NCBI RefSeq assembly: GCF_006088715.1
Contig: NZ_CP030771.1
Location: 7,438,001-7,502,000 of the forward strand
Length of the DNA stretch: 64,000 nucleotides
Reading direction: 5' to 3'
Source: Streptomyces sp. YIM 121038
Lineage (GTDB): Bacteria > Actinomycetota > Actinomycetes > Streptomycetales > Streptomycetaceae
How positions within the stretch are numbered: the stretch's first letter is position 1; each line of letters begins with the position of its first letter. Under the pieces are notes generated by a model. The model ran no database searches. It saw only the letters and a program-made list of their open reading frames with translations, and had not been told where the DNA came from. Positions 16,719-25,334 of the stretch are shown one piece after another. The translations under genes were made by a program, and so were the position numbers.

Positions 16719-18188
16719 CTACGCCACCCAGTCGCCCGGCAGGGGTGCGCCCGCAGGGGCCTCCAGGCCGCTCGCGAGGGCGGCGGCCAGGCGGGCGGCC
16801 ACGTCGTCGCACTGCCGCGGCGGCAGCGTGAAGGGAATCCGCAGCCGGTGCTCATGCGTACCGGGATCCGCACCGAACCGCGAGCCCCCCTCGATCCGCA
16901 CCCCCTGCCCCAGCGCGGCCCGGGCCACCGCGGAGGCGACCGGCGCCCCCAGGTCCACCCACAGGGAGAGCCCCCCGGGCGGCAGCTGCCAGCGCCACTC
17001 GGGCACGTGCCGCGCCAGCGCAGCCGCGAGCGCCGCCCGCGAGGCCCGCAGCGAGGCGATCCGCGCGTGCAGCGTCGCCTCCATGCCCTCCAGGAGGTGC
17101 AGCGCCACGAGCTGCTCGATCACCGGCGTGGCCATGTCCGACGGCACCCGGGCCATGGCCAGCTCCGTGATCAGACGGGACCCGGCCCGCACCCACCCGA
17201 TGCGCAGCCCGCCCCAGTGCGACTTGCTCAACGACCCCACGGTGACGACCTGTTCGGCCGCGCCGTGCGGCGCGAGCGAGGCGAACGGCGCGGGCGGCGG
17301 CACGTCGAGGGCGATGTCGGCGATGGTCTCGTCGACGAGCAGCCAGGTGCCCGTCGCCCGGGCGGCCTGGAGGATCCGCACCCGCTGCTCCCGGCCCATC
17401 AGGGCCCCCGTCGGATTCTGGAAGTCCGGTACGAGGTAGGCGATGCGGGGCGCCGCCTGCCGCAGCGTGGACTCGACCAGGTCGGTGTCCCAGCCCGCGT
17501 CGGTGACGGGCACGGGCGTCGCGCGCAGGCCCGCGCGGCGGATCGCGTCGAGCGCGTTGGGGTAGGAGGGGTTCTCCACCAGGGCCCGGTCGCCGGGGCG
17601 CCCGAGCAGCGCGAGCGCCAGCGAGATCGCGTGCTGGGCGCCGGTCGTGATCAGGATCTGGTCCGGCAGCGTCGGCAGGCCCCGGCGCGTGAACCGCTCC
17701 GCGACCGCCGCGCGCAACTCGGGTAGCCCGTAGGGGTGGTAGCCCGCCGTCGGCGCGTGCTCGGGCAGCCGGGCGGCGGCCGCAGCGAGCGCCGCGCTCA
17801 GCTCCGCCTGGGGTGCGGGCGGCGCGGCCACCGCCAGGTCGATGACCCCGTCGCCGACGGGGAACGCCGCCACGCTGGCCGGGCGGCGGCCCTCCGGCAG
17901 CTCCGTCCAGGTGCTCGCGCCCCGGCGGCTGCGCGCGAACCCGCTGTCGCGCAGCAGGTCGTACGCCGCCGTGACCGTGGCCCGGCTGACACCCAGTGCC
18001 GTCGCCAGTTCGCGCTCGGCGGGCAGCCGGGTGTGCAGCGGGACGCGGCCGTCGAGCAGCAGGGTGCGGACCGCCTGGGCGAGCGCGCGGTAGCCCGGCC
18101 GCTCCCCAGCCAGGTCCGTCACCAGACCGGCGAGCCGCGCCCCGCCGAGCCGCCGGTCCACGGAGTGGACCACGTGCGCCTCTGCCAT
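16719..18188 (-). CDS. MocR/GntR-type regulator with aminotransferase domain
   Basis: A 489-residue fusion: N-terminal GntR winged helix (RLPAERELATALGVSRATVTAAYDLL, about residues 50-90) and a class I aminotransferase fold with the PLP lysine in SLSKSHWGG (K322). MocR regulators bind PLP-derived ligands and usually act on a divergent gene or on themselves. A long inverted repeat sits directly upstream. The divergent neighbour is a universal-stress-like gene. The role is in regulation; transaminase activity is unlikely to be its function. Confidence 0.93.
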   Translation of the reverse strand: MAEAHVVHSVDRRLGGARLAGLVTDLAGERPGYRALAQAVRTLLLDGRVPLHTRLPAERELATALGVSRATVTAAYDLLRDSGFARSRRGASTWTELPEGRRPASVAAFPVGDGVIDLAVAAPPAPQAELSAALAAAAARLPEHAPTAGYHPYGLPELRAAVAERFTRRGLPTLPDQILITTGAQHAISLALALLGRPGDRALVENPSYPNALDAIRRAGLRATPVPVTDAGWDTDLVESTLRQAAPRIAYLVPDFQNPTGALMGREQRVRILQAARATGTWLLVDETIADIALDVPPPAPFASLAPHGAAEQVVTVGSLSKSHWGGLRIGWVRAGSRLITELAMARVPSDMATPVIEQLVALHLLEGMEATLHARIASLRASRAALAAALARHVPEWRWQLPPGGLSLWVDLGAPVASAVARAALGQGVRIEGGSRFGADPGTHEHRLRIPFTLPPRQCDDVAARLAAALASGLEAPAGAPLPGDWVA

Positions 18189-18201
18189 GCCAGATCCTCC
18201 C

Positions 18202-18227
18202 GATTGGCCCTGCTGTCCAGGCCAATC
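18202..18227. promoter_or_regulatory. Long inverted repeat, candidate MocR operator
   Basis: GATTGGCC (18202-18209) and GGCCAATC (18220-18227) are perfect arms 10 nt apart, 13 bp upstream of the MocR start. Further TTGGCC/CTGGCC half-sites follow near 18256 and 18270 toward the divergent gene. Confidence 0.65.
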
Positions 18228-18308
18228 AGCCTACACACTCGTGATCAGCCGCTGTTTTGGCCGACGTACTGGCCTGGCAGCGGCAGGAGAGACGTACGAG
18301 GAGACGAC

Positions 18309-18830
18309 GTGAACGGCGAGCGGGACGAAGAGACGGCAGGGCCCGGGCGCGTGGTGGTCGGGGTCAGCGGTGACTCGCTGGCGAGCCTCGCCGCGCTGCG
18401 GGTCGCCGCGCGGGAGGCGCGGCGGAGCGGGCGGGTGCTGGTCGCGGTGCTCGCGTGGGAGCCGCCGGAGGGGGAGGCGCTGTATCTGCGCCACCCCGAC
18501 CCGGCGTGGGCCGCGCACTGGCGGGGCGTGGCCCGGGGGCGGCTCGCGGGGGCCTTCGACGAGGCGTTCGGCGGGGGGCCGCCCGGGGTGGTGGTGGAGC
18601 GGCGCCCGGTGTGGGACCGGCCGGGGCCCGCCCTGTGCCGGGTGGCCTCGCGGCCCGAGGATCTGTTGGTGGTGGGGGCGCGGGGCGGGTGGTGGCGGGG
18701 GCGGGTCCGGCGCTACGCCGAGGCGCGCGCGGTCTGTCCCGTCCTGGTCGTGCCCGCGCCGCCGGTGCCGGTCGCCTTGCGGCGGGCGTTGCGGCGGGCC
18801 AGGCCGGTTGACTTCGCGGTGCGCCCCTGA
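18309..18830 (+). CDS. Universal stress protein (UspA-like)
   Basis: A 173-residue single Usp domain: VVVGVSGDSLASLAALRVAA at the N-terminus and DLLVVGARGGWWRGRVRRYAEARAVCPVLVVPA at the C-terminus, where the usual ATP-binding G-2x-G-9x-G-S/T pattern is recognisable but modified. GTG start with GAGGAG 5 nt upstream. Divergent from the MocR gene, which may control it. Usp proteins adjust stress physiology; no specific partner is evident. Confidence 0.85.
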   Translation: MNGERDEETAGPGRVVVGVSGDSLASLAALRVAAREARRSGRVLVAVLAWEPPEGEALYLRHPDPAWAAHWRGVARGRLAGAFDEAFGGGPPGVVVERRPVWDRPGPALCRVASRPEDLLVVGARGGWWRGRVRRYAEARAVCPVLVVPAPPVPVALRRALRRARPVDFAVRP

Positions 18831-18831
18831 C

Positions 18832-18918
18832 CCGCCCCTTCCCGAACAAGGGGGCTCCGCCCCCTTGGACCCCCGTTTTCGGCGCTTCGCGCCTCGTCCT
18901 CAAACGCCGGACGGGCTG
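18832..18918 (-). repeat. Family A intergenic repeat, copy 5
   Basis: GCCCCTTCCCG, GGGGGCTCCGCCCCC hairpin and CAAACGCCGGACGGGC in order; it lies between the convergent Usp and IclR genes and begins immediately after the Usp stop. Confidence 0.85.
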
Positions 18919-18941
18919 GATCTGGCGCCACCCGCGGGGGG

Positions 18942-19754
18942 CTACGCCGACGGGCCCGAGCTGGCCAGGGCCGTGGAGAGTTCGGCCGCGACCTGCTGGA
19001 GGACGGGGACGATGCGGCGGGTGGCCTCGTCGGTGACGCGGCCCGCGGGGCCCGAGATGGAGATCGCCGCGGCCGTGGGGGAGTCGGGGACGGAGACGGC
19101 GAGGCAGCGCACGCCGATCTCCTGTTCGTTGTCGTCGACCGCGTACCCCGCGCGGCGGACCTCGTCGAGCGCGTCGAGGAAGCCGTCGGCCGTGGTGATG
19201 GTCTTCTCCGTGGCGGCGGGCATCCCCGTCCGCGCGAGCAGCGCCCGCACCTCGTCCGGCGGCGTGTGCGCGAGCAGCGCCTTGCCCACCCCGGTGGAGT
19301 GCGGCAGGACCCGCCGCCCCACCTCGGTGAACATCCGCATGGAGTGCTTGGACGGCACCTGCGCCACGTACACGACCTCGTCGCCGTCGAGCAGCGCCAT
19401 GTTCGCCGTCTCGCCGGTCTCCTCGACGAGGCGGGCGAGGTAGGGGCGCGCCCAGGTGCCGAGCAGCCGGGACGCGGACTCGCCGAGGCGGATCAGGCGG
19501 GGGCCGAGCGCGTACCGCCGGTTGGGCTGCTGGCGGACGTATCCGCAGGCGACGAGCGTGCGCATGAGGCGGTGGATGGTCGGCAGCGGCAGGCCGCTGC
19601 TCGCGGACAGTTCGCTGAGGCCGACCTCGCCCCCGGCGTCGGCCATCCGCTCCAGGAGGTCGAAGGCGCGCTCGAGGGACTGGACGCCCCCGCTCGCGGG
19701 CGCGGGGGCGGAGGACTTCGCGGCGTCGGTGGTGCTGGCGCTGGACGTCGGCAC
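18942..19754 (-). CDS. allR: IclR-family regulator of allantoin catabolism (AllR-like)
   Basis: A 270-residue IclR protein: N-terminal helix-turn-helix (VQSLERAFDLLERM, GLPLPTIHRLMRTLV) and a ligand-binding domain (GKALLAHTPPDEVRALL, DNEQEIGVRCLAVSVPD). GTG start with AAAGGA upstream. It is divergent from allantoinase/allantoicase and near malate synthase, the arrangement I recall for the AllR repressor region of S. coelicolor. Palindromes before allantoinase and malate synthase are its likely operators; the inducer is expected to be a pathway ureide such as allantoate or glyoxylate. Confidence 0.85.
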   Translation of the reverse strand: MPTSSASTTDAAKSSAPAPASGGVQSLERAFDLLERMADAGGEVGLSELSASSGLPLPTIHRLMRTLVACGYVRQQPNRRYALGPRLIRLGESASRLLGTWARPYLARLVEETGETANMALLDGDEVVYVAQVPSKHSMRMFTEVGRRVLPHSTGVGKALLAHTPPDEVRALLARTGMPAATEKTITTADGFLDALDEVRRAGYAVDDNEQEIGVRCLAVSVPDSPTAAAISISGPAGRVTDEATRRIVPVLQQVAAELSTALASSGPSA

Positions 19755-19935
19755 GGCGCGTTCCTTTCGACTGGCAGGCGGTATGCAGCCTACCGGGCGC
19801 CTGCGGGGACGTATCCGGCGCGGGCGGGGCGTCCGTGCCGGTCAGTGCGTGTTTGTCCGGTCTCCCGCGAGGCGGTCGGAGCGCCTTCGACGGTATGCGT
19901 CGTACAGAGCTACGTTCTGAACTACGGAATCTTAC

Positions 19936-20010
19936 TTCCACTTTGTGGAAACGCATAGACCCTTGACGCGGCTCGCGGCGAAGTGAAAACTCCTTCAACA
20001 GAACGTTGAA
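19936..20010 (+). promoter_or_regulatory. Allantoinase promoter with two palindromes
   Basis: TTCCAC-TTT-GTGGAA (19936-19950) is a perfect palindrome. TTGACG (19963-19968) and AAAACT (19986-19991), 17 bp apart, are plausible -35/-10. TTCAAC-N5-GTTGAA (19994-20010) would cover the transcription start. A repressor at both sites could loop or block. Confidence 0.6.
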
Positions 20011-20098
20011 TTCCGCTGGCCGGAAGGCCGCCGGAGCCCAGGCCCGCCGGTAGGGGGCCCAACAGCCCCCGCGTGGGGCCCTACGGAGAGGGGTCGCG

Positions 20099-21436
20099 GT
20101 GCCCGACGTCGAACTGGTGCTGCGCTCGACGCGCGTCATCACCCCCGAGGGGACGCGTGCCGCGTCCGTCGCCGTCAGCGGCGGCACGATCGTGGCGGTC
20201 CGCCCCCACGACGCGCCCGTGGAGCCCGGCGCCCGTCTGGAGGACGTCGGGGACCACGCGCTGCTGCCCGGACTCGTCGACACGCACGTCCACGTCAACG
20301 ACCCCGGCCGCACCGAGTGGGAGGGGTTCTGGACGGCCACGCGCGCGGCCGCGGCCGGCGGCATCACGACGCTCGTCGACATGCCGCTCAACTCCCTGCC
20401 GCCGACGACGACCGTCGGCCACCTCCGTACGAAGCAGGACGTCGCCCGGCCCAAGGCGCACATCGACGTCGGCTTCTGGGGCGGCGCGCTGCCCGACAAC
20501 GTGAAGGACCTCAGGGCCCTGCACGACGCGGGCGTGTACGGCTTCAAGTGCTTCCTTTCGCCCTCGGGCGTGGACGAGTTCCCGGAGCTCGACCAGGACC
20601 AACTGGCCGCCTCCATGGGGGAGGTCGCCGGGTTCGGCGGGCTGCTCATCGTGCACGCCGAGGACCCGCGCGAGCTGGCCGCGGCGCCCGCCCGCGGCGG
20701 ACCCAGGTACGCGGACTACCTGGCGACCCGCCCGCGCGTCTCCGAGGACACCGCCATCGAGGGCCTCATCGCCCTGGCCAGGCGCATCGGCGCCCGCGTG
20801 CACGTGCTGCACCTGTCCTCGTCCGACGCCCTGCCGCTGATCGCCGCCGCCAAGCGCGAGGGCGTCCGGCTGACCGTCGAGACCTGCCCGCACTACCTCA
20901 CCCTCACCGCCGAGGAAGTCCCGGACGGCGCCAGCGAGTTCAAGTGCTGCCCGCCCATCCGCGAGGCCGCCAACCAGGACCTGCTGTGGCGGGCGCTCGC
21001 CGACGGCACCATCGACTGCGTCGTCACCGACCACTCCCCGTCCACGGCCGACCTCAAGACGGCGGACTTCGCCACCGCCTGGGGCGGCATCTCCGGCCTC
21101 CAGCTGAGCCTGCCCGCCGTGTGGACGGCGGCCCGCGCGCGCGGCCACGGCCTGGAGGACGTGGTGCGCTGGATGTCCACCCACACCGCGCGCCTGGTCG
21201 GCCTGGACCGCAAGGGCGCCATCGAGGCGGGCCGCGACGCCGACTTCGTGGTCCTCGCGCCCGACGAGACCTTCACCGTGGACCCCGCCCGGCTGGAGCA
21301 CCGCAACCGCGTCACCGCGTACGCGGGCAAGACCCTCACCGGCGTCGTGAAGTCCACCTGGCTGCGGGGCCGACGCATTGTGTCCGAGGGCGAGTTCACC
21401 GCCCCCTCGGGCCGACTCCTGGAAAGGAAGAACTGA
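20099..21436 (+). CDS. allB: Allantoinase
   Basis: A 445-residue amidohydrolase that opens allantoin to allantoate. Metal ligands appear in the expected order: [15 protein letters not shown] (carboxylated K150), IVHAEDP, HVLHLSS and VVTDHSP. GTG start with GGAGAGG upstream. Five bases separate its stop from allantoicase, forming a two-gene operon controlled by the divergent IclR regulator. Distinct from the dihydropyrimidinase at the end of the window despite shared fold. Confidence 0.96.
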   Translation: MPDVELVLRSTRVITPEGTRAASVAVSGGTIVAVRPHDAPVEPGARLEDVGDHALLPGLVDTHVHVNDPGRTEWEGFWTATRAAAAGGITTLVDMPLNSLPPTTTVGHLRTKQDVARPKAHIDVGFWGGALPDNVKDLRALHDAGVYGFKCFLSPSGVDEFPELDQDQLAASMGEVAGFGGLLIVHAEDPRELAAAPARGGPRYADYLATRPRVSEDTAIEGLIALARRIGARVHVLHLSSSDALPLIAAAKREGVRLTVETCPHYLTLTAEEVPDGASEFKCCPPIREAANQDLLWRALADGTIDCVVTDHSPSTADLKTADFATAWGGISGLQLSLPAVWTAARARGHGLEDVVRWMSTHTARLVGLDRKGAIEAGRDADFVVLAPDETFTVDPARLEHRNRVTAYAGKTLTGVVKSTWLRGRRIVSEGEFTAPSGRLLERKN

Positions 21437-21441
21437 TCACC

Positions 21442-22554
21442 GTGACGGCGATACCCACCTTCACCGGCGACGCCAACCCCTACGGCGGCGGCGAGCCCTA
21501 CGCCGACTACCGCACCGCCGACTTCCCCTTCACCCAGTACGCCAACCTCGCCGACCGGCAGCTGGGCGCCGGCGTCATCGCCGCCAACGACGAGTTCTTC
21601 GCGATGCGCGAGAACCTGCTCCTGCCGGGCGCCGCCGAGTTCGACCCCGAGCACTTCGGCCACAAGGGCAAGGTCATGGACGGCTGGGAGACCCGCCGCC
21701 GCCGGGGCGTGTCCGCAGAGCAGCCCTGGCCCACCGAGGACGACCACGACTGGGCCCTCGTCCGGCTCGGCGCGCCCGGCGTCATCCACGGCGTCGTCGT
21801 CGACACCGCCCACTTCCGGGGCAACTACCCGCAGGCGGTGTCCGTCGAGGGCACGGCCGTCGAGGGTTCGCCGACGCCCGAGGAGCTCCTCGCCGACGAC
21901 GTCAAGTGGACCGTGCTCGTCCCGCGCACGCCCGTCGGGGGCCACGCCGCGAACGGCTTCGCCGTGGACGCCGCGCAGCGGTTCACCCACCTGCGGGTCA
22001 ACCAGCACCCCGACGGGGGCATCGCCCGGCTGCGCGTGTACGGCGAGGTCGTCGCCGACCCCGACTGGCTCGCCGCGCTCGGCACCTTCGACGTCGTCGC
22101 CCTGGAGAACGGCGGCCGGGTCGAGGACGCCTCCGACCGCTTCTACTCGCCCGCCACCAACACCATCCAGCCCGGGCGTTCGCGCAAGATGGACGACGGG
22201 TGGGAGACGCGGCGGCGGCGCGACCAGGGGCACGACTGGATCCGCTACCGGCTCGTGGCGCAGGCCTCCGTGCGGGCCCTGGAGATCGACACGGCGTATC
22301 TGAAGGGGAATTCGGCGGGGTGGGCCTCCGTGTCCGTGCGCGACGGCGACGACGGCGCGTGGGTGGAGGTGCTGCCCCGCACCCGGCTGCAGCCCGACAC
22401 GAACCACCGCTTCGTGCTGCCCGAGACCGCCGTCGGCACCCACGCGCGCGTGGACATCTTCCCCGACGGGGGCATCTCCCGGCTCCGCCTCTTCGGCCGT
22501 CTGACGGAGACGGGCGCCACGGCACTCCGGGCCCGCCACCGCGAACTGGGCTGA
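21442..22554 (+). CDS. alc: Allantoicase
   Basis: A 370-residue enzyme hydrolysing allantoate to ureidoglycolate and urea. The known internal duplication is visible: KVMDGWETRRRRG and RKMDDGWETRRRRDQGHDW mark the two halves, each followed by a beta-sandwich with VDTAHFRGN / IDTAYLKGN and HPDGGIARLR / FPDGGISRLR. GTG start; AGGAAG lies 11 nt upstream. Second gene of the allantoinase operon; glyoxylate released later would go to malate synthase. Confidence 0.96.
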   Translation: MTAIPTFTGDANPYGGGEPYADYRTADFPFTQYANLADRQLGAGVIAANDEFFAMRENLLLPGAAEFDPEHFGHKGKVMDGWETRRRRGVSAEQPWPTEDDHDWALVRLGAPGVIHGVVVDTAHFRGNYPQAVSVEGTAVEGSPTPEELLADDVKWTVLVPRTPVGGHAANGFAVDAAQRFTHLRVNQHPDGGIARLRVYGEVVADPDWLAALGTFDVVALENGGRVEDASDRFYSPATNTIQPGRSRKMDDGWETRRRRDQGHDWIRYRLVAQASVRALEIDTAYLKGNSAGWASVSVRDGDDGAWVEVLPRTRLQPDTNHRFVLPETAVGTHARVDIFPDGGISRLRLFGRLTETGATALRARHRELG

Positions 22555-22568
22555 TCCCTCGCGGGGCT

Positions 22569-22688
22569 CCCCAATCCCGCCCCTTCCCGAACAAGGGGGC
22601 TCCGCCCCCTTGGACCCCCGTATCGGCGCTCCGCGCCTCGTCCTCAAACGCCGGAGGGGCTATGAATAGCCCCTCCGGCGTTTGAGGA
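22569..22688. repeat. Family A repeat with near-perfect 23-bp hairpin, copy 6
   Basis: After the GGGGGCTCCGCCCCC block, the segment 22641-22663 (TCCTCAAACG... GGGGCTAT) pairs exactly with 22666-22688 around GA. It sits between convergent allantoicase and SDR genes and is probably a bidirectional terminator. Confidence 0.9.
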
Positions 22689-22696
22689 GCGAGGGC

Positions 22697-23437
22697 CTAC
22701 GCCGCGTGGCCGCCGTCGACCGACAGCTCCGCCCCCGTGACGTACGCCGCCTCGTCCCCGACGAGGTACGCGACCATCGAGGCCACCTCCGCGGGGCTCC
22801 CGTAGCGCCCGAGGGCGGTGTCCGCGGCCTGGGCCGCGGCGTAGGGCCCGTCGGCCGGGTTCATGTCGGTGTCGATGGGCCCGGGGTGCACCAGGTTGGC
22901 CGTGACGCCCCGCTCGCCCAGCTCCCGCGCCAACGCCTTGGTGAGGCCGATGAGCGCCGCCTTGCTGGTGGCGTACAGCGTCCCGCCGGGACCCGGTACC
23001 AGCTTGGCCATGCAGCTGCCGATGGAGACGACGCGCCCGCCGCGCGGCAGGAGCGCGGCCGCCGCCTGGGAGGCGAGGAACGCCGCCCGGACGTTCACGG
23101 ACAGGACGCGGTCGACGTCGGCGAGGCTGAGGGACTCCAGCGGGCCGATGACACCGGCACCCGCGTTGTTGACCAGGATGTCGAGCCCGCCGAGGTCGTC
23201 CGCGGCCCGCGCGACGGCGCCCGCGGCGTCCCCGGCGTCGGCCGCGTCGGCCCGGATCGCGAAGCCGCGCCGCCCGGCCGCCTCGATCTTGGCGACGACC
23301 TCACGGGCCGCGTCCTCGCCCCGCACATAGGTGATCGCCACATCGGCGCCGTCCTGGGCCAGGCGCAGCGCGATCGCCGCGCCGATGCCGCGGCTGCCGC
23401 CGGTGACCAGGGCCTTCTTACCGGTGAGTGAAGACAT
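22697..23437 (-). CDS. Short-chain dehydrogenase/reductase
   Basis: A 246-residue classical SDR. TGGSRGIGAA binds NAD(P), NNAGAG is structural, and the Ser-Tyr-Lys catalytic set is in VSIGSCM and YATSKAA. FabG-like overall, but the genomic setting gives no fatty-acid link, so the substrate is unknown. The ATG at 23435-23437 fits the family N-terminus; the ribosome-binding site is weak. The 238 bp upstream contain no other recognisable feature. Confidence 0.92.
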   Translation of the reverse strand: MSSLTGKKALVTGGSRGIGAAIALRLAQDGADVAITYVRGEDAAREVVAKIEAAGRRGFAIRADAADAGDAAGAVARAADDLGGLDILVNNAGAGVIGPLESLSLADVDRVLSVNVRAAFLASQAAAALLPRGGRVVSIGSCMAKLVPGPGGTLYATSKAALIGLTKALARELGERGVTANLVHPGPIDTDMNPADGPYAAAQAADTALGRYGSPAEVASMVAYLVGDEAAYVTGAELSVDGGHAA

Positions 23438-23675
23438 GTCCGTACCGCGCTTTCGCATTCGTCCGTAGCGGCCGCCGGTCGCGGCCCCGTCCTTGCGTGC
23501 TCCATCAAAGTCCCGGCCGCGCCCCGGAGCTGGCGGGAAACGGACGCCGAGGCACGGGGTGCCGGACGGCGCTCGCAGAGCGATGAGTTCCGGGCGGTGC
23601 GAGGGTCGAAAGGGGTGAGGGCGGGCGCGGACGGCGTCCCGTCGGCCACGCGGCACGAGACAGAAGGCGGTCGCC

Positions 23676-24284
23676 ATGAAGATCACGCTCACGCAGTTCC
23701 AGACCCTCGACGGCGTCATCCAGGCTCCGGGCGGCCCCGAGGAGGACACCAGCGACGGCTTCCCGCACGGCGGCTGGTCGGTGCCGTACGGGGACGAGGA
23801 CTTCGGCCGCTTCGTCGAGGAGGTGTTCGGCCGGGTGGACGCCTTCCTCCTGGGCAGGCGCACGTACGAGATCTTCGCGGGGTACTGGCCGAAGATGACC
23901 GACCCCGCCGACCCGATCGCCTCCCGGCTCAACGCGCTGCCCAAGTACGTGGCGAGCCGCACGCTGACCGCCGCCGACTGGGCGGGCACCGAGATCATCG
24001 GCCGTGACGACCTGGTGAAGGACGTCGGCGCGCTCAAGGAGCGGCCCGGCCGGGAGCTCCAGCTGCACGGCAGCGCGGGCCTCGCGCAGAGCCTGCTGGC
24101 GCACGACCTGATCGACACACTGCACCTGCTGACGTTCCCGGTGGCTCTCGGCACCGGCAAGCGCCTGTTCGCCGAGGGCGGCCTGCCGACGGCGTTCCGG
24201 CACACCGCGTCCCGTACGACGTCCAAGGGCGTCGTGATCAACTCGTACGACCGCGCGGGCCGTCCGGAGTACGGGAGTTACTAG
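23676..24284 (+). CDS. Dihydrofolate-reductase-like (RibD C-terminal domain) protein
   Basis: A 202-residue RibD_C fold protein: ITLTQFQTLDGVIQAPGGPEED at the start, FLLGRRTYEIFAGYWP, and LQLHGSAGLAQSLL with DTLHLLTFPVALGTGKRLF. These bind NADPH and reduce pteridine- or pyrimidine-like substrates; most family members like this have no assigned substrate. AGAAGGCGG precedes the ATG. A hairpin terminator begins 3 nt after the stop. Confidence 0.88.
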   Translation: MKITLTQFQTLDGVIQAPGGPEEDTSDGFPHGGWSVPYGDEDFGRFVEEVFGRVDAFLLGRRTYEIFAGYWPKMTDPADPIASRLNALPKYVASRTLTAADWAGTEIIGRDDLVKDVGALKERPGRELQLHGSAGLAQSLLAHDLIDTLHLLTFPVALGTGKRLFAEGGLPTAFRHTASRTTSKGVVINSYDRAGRPEYGSY

Positions 24285-24286
24285 GG

Positions 24287-24307
24287 CCTGTCCGGCCATC
24301 GGACAGG
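24287..24307 (+). terminator. Hairpin after the DHFR-like gene
   Basis: CCTGTCCG (24287-24294) pairs with CGGACAGG (24300-24307) around a 5-nt loop directly after the TAG stop. Confidence 0.7.
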
Positions 24308-24380
24308 TGCTGGGCGGCGGCACGGGCTCGGCCACCCGTGGCGGGCGGTACGGGCGAGGACGCTCGCGTCGGGCCGCACG

Positions 24381-24411
24381 GGTCCGGCCGCCCGTGCCGC
24401 GCGGCCGGACC
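24381..24411. terminator. Second strong hairpin before the RNase promoter
   Basis: GGTCCGGCCG (24381-24390) and CGGCCGGACC (24402-24411), perfect 10-bp stem with 11-nt loop, 45 bp before the RNase -35. A back-up terminator or insulator. Confidence 0.5.
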
Positions 24412-24455
24412 CGGTTAACTCCAGGGAAATTCCTCGGACTTACCCCCCATTGTCA

Positions 24456-24486
24456 TTGACACATCAACCTCTACGCGCGTCACACT
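24456..24486 (+). promoter_or_regulatory. Promoter of the RNase gene, probably leaderless
   Basis: A consensus -35 TTGACA (24456-24461), 19 bp, then CACACT (24481-24486; the conserved A2 and T6 of a -10), then 6 nt and the ATG. There is no ribosome-binding site. Confidence 0.55.
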
Positions 24487-24492
24487 GGGCCC

Positions 24493-24927
24493 ATGCGAAT
24501 CCCCCCACGGATCACCCGTCTCGTCAGTGCGTCCGCCCTCGCCGCCGCGTTCCTCGTCGGCGGCTCTCTCACCGGCGTCGCGAACGCCGCCCCGCAGCAG
24601 GGCCCGGCCGTCGTCGGCCCGGCCGGGTTCTCCGTCGCCTCGGTCGGCGACATCTGTTACTCGGCCCTGCCCTCGCAGGCCCACGACACGCTCCGACTCA
24701 TAGCGAAGAACGGGCCGTTCCCGTACCCGCAGGACGGCACCGTCTTCCAGAACCGGGAGGGCGTCCTGCCGAAGCAGAGCACCGGCTACTACCACGAGTA
24801 CACCGTCAAGACCCCGGGCTCCTCGACCCGTGGCGCCCGGCGCATCGTCACCGGCGAGCGCGGCCAGGAGGACTACTACACCGCCGACCACTACCGGTCG
24901 TTCGACCTGGTCGACCGAGGCTGCTGA
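24493..24927 (+). CDS. Secreted guanyl-specific ribonuclease (RNase Sa family)
   Basis: A 144-residue precursor: signal peptide (about 1-33, ending VANA) and a mature domain very like RNase Sa of Streptomyces aureofaciens. Visible family features: ALPSQAHDTLRLIAKNGPFPYPQDG, VFQNREGVLP (guanine recognition), YYHEYTV (catalytic Glu), ARRIVTG (Arg) and DHYRSF (catalytic His). Two mature cysteines (DICYS and the C-terminal RGC) match the single disulfide. It cleaves RNA after guanosine outside the cell. No barstar-like inhibitor gene is adjacent. Confidence 0.96.
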   Translation: MRIPPRITRLVSASALAAAFLVGGSLTGVANAAPQQGPAVVGPAGFSVASVGDICYSALPSQAHDTLRLIAKNGPFPYPQDGTVFQNREGVLPKQSTGYYHEYTVKTPGSSTRGARRIVTGERGQEDYYTADHYRSFDLVDRGC

Positions 24928-24943
24928 CCGGCGCCCAGGGGGT

Positions 24944-25153
24944 TCACCGGGCCTTCTCGGCGCTCTCGGCCGCCGCGAACAGGGCGACCGCGAGCACCAC
25001 GAGCGCGATGCTCAGATACAGCTCGTAGCCGTCGGCGAAGCCCAGGTGCTGGATCACGCCCCAGCCGCGCAGCCAGCCGGTGAACTCGTGCACCAGCCCC
25101 GCGGCCCCCTGGACGAGCAGCAGGAAACCGATTCCTTCGAGAAGCTTCTTCAT
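24944..25153 (-). CDS. Small membrane protein (69 residues)
   Basis: MKKLLEGIGFLLLVQGAAGL forms the first span and a second lies at YLSIALVVLAVALFAAA, with HEFTGWLRGWG between them. GAGGA precedes the ATG at 8 nt, supporting a real gene. Converges on the RNase gene and diverges from the histidine kinase. Function unknown. Confidence 0.75.
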   Translation of the reverse strand: MKKLLEGIGFLLLVQGAAGLVHEFTGWLRGWGVIQHLGFADGYELYLSIALVVLAVALFAAAESAEKAR

Positions 25154-25334
25154 GGCACCGATCCTCGTCCCGCGGACCTTCCACGGACATCGGCCGCGGG
25201 GCGGGGCCCGCCGCGCCGGGCGGCCGCATCGGCGCCCGCCGGGATGCGCCCAAAGTCGCGCGCCATGTGACTTTGGTCGACGATCGCCGCTGGTGGGAGA
25301 CCATCCGGCCGGGCGGTGCGTAGATTTGTCGCTT

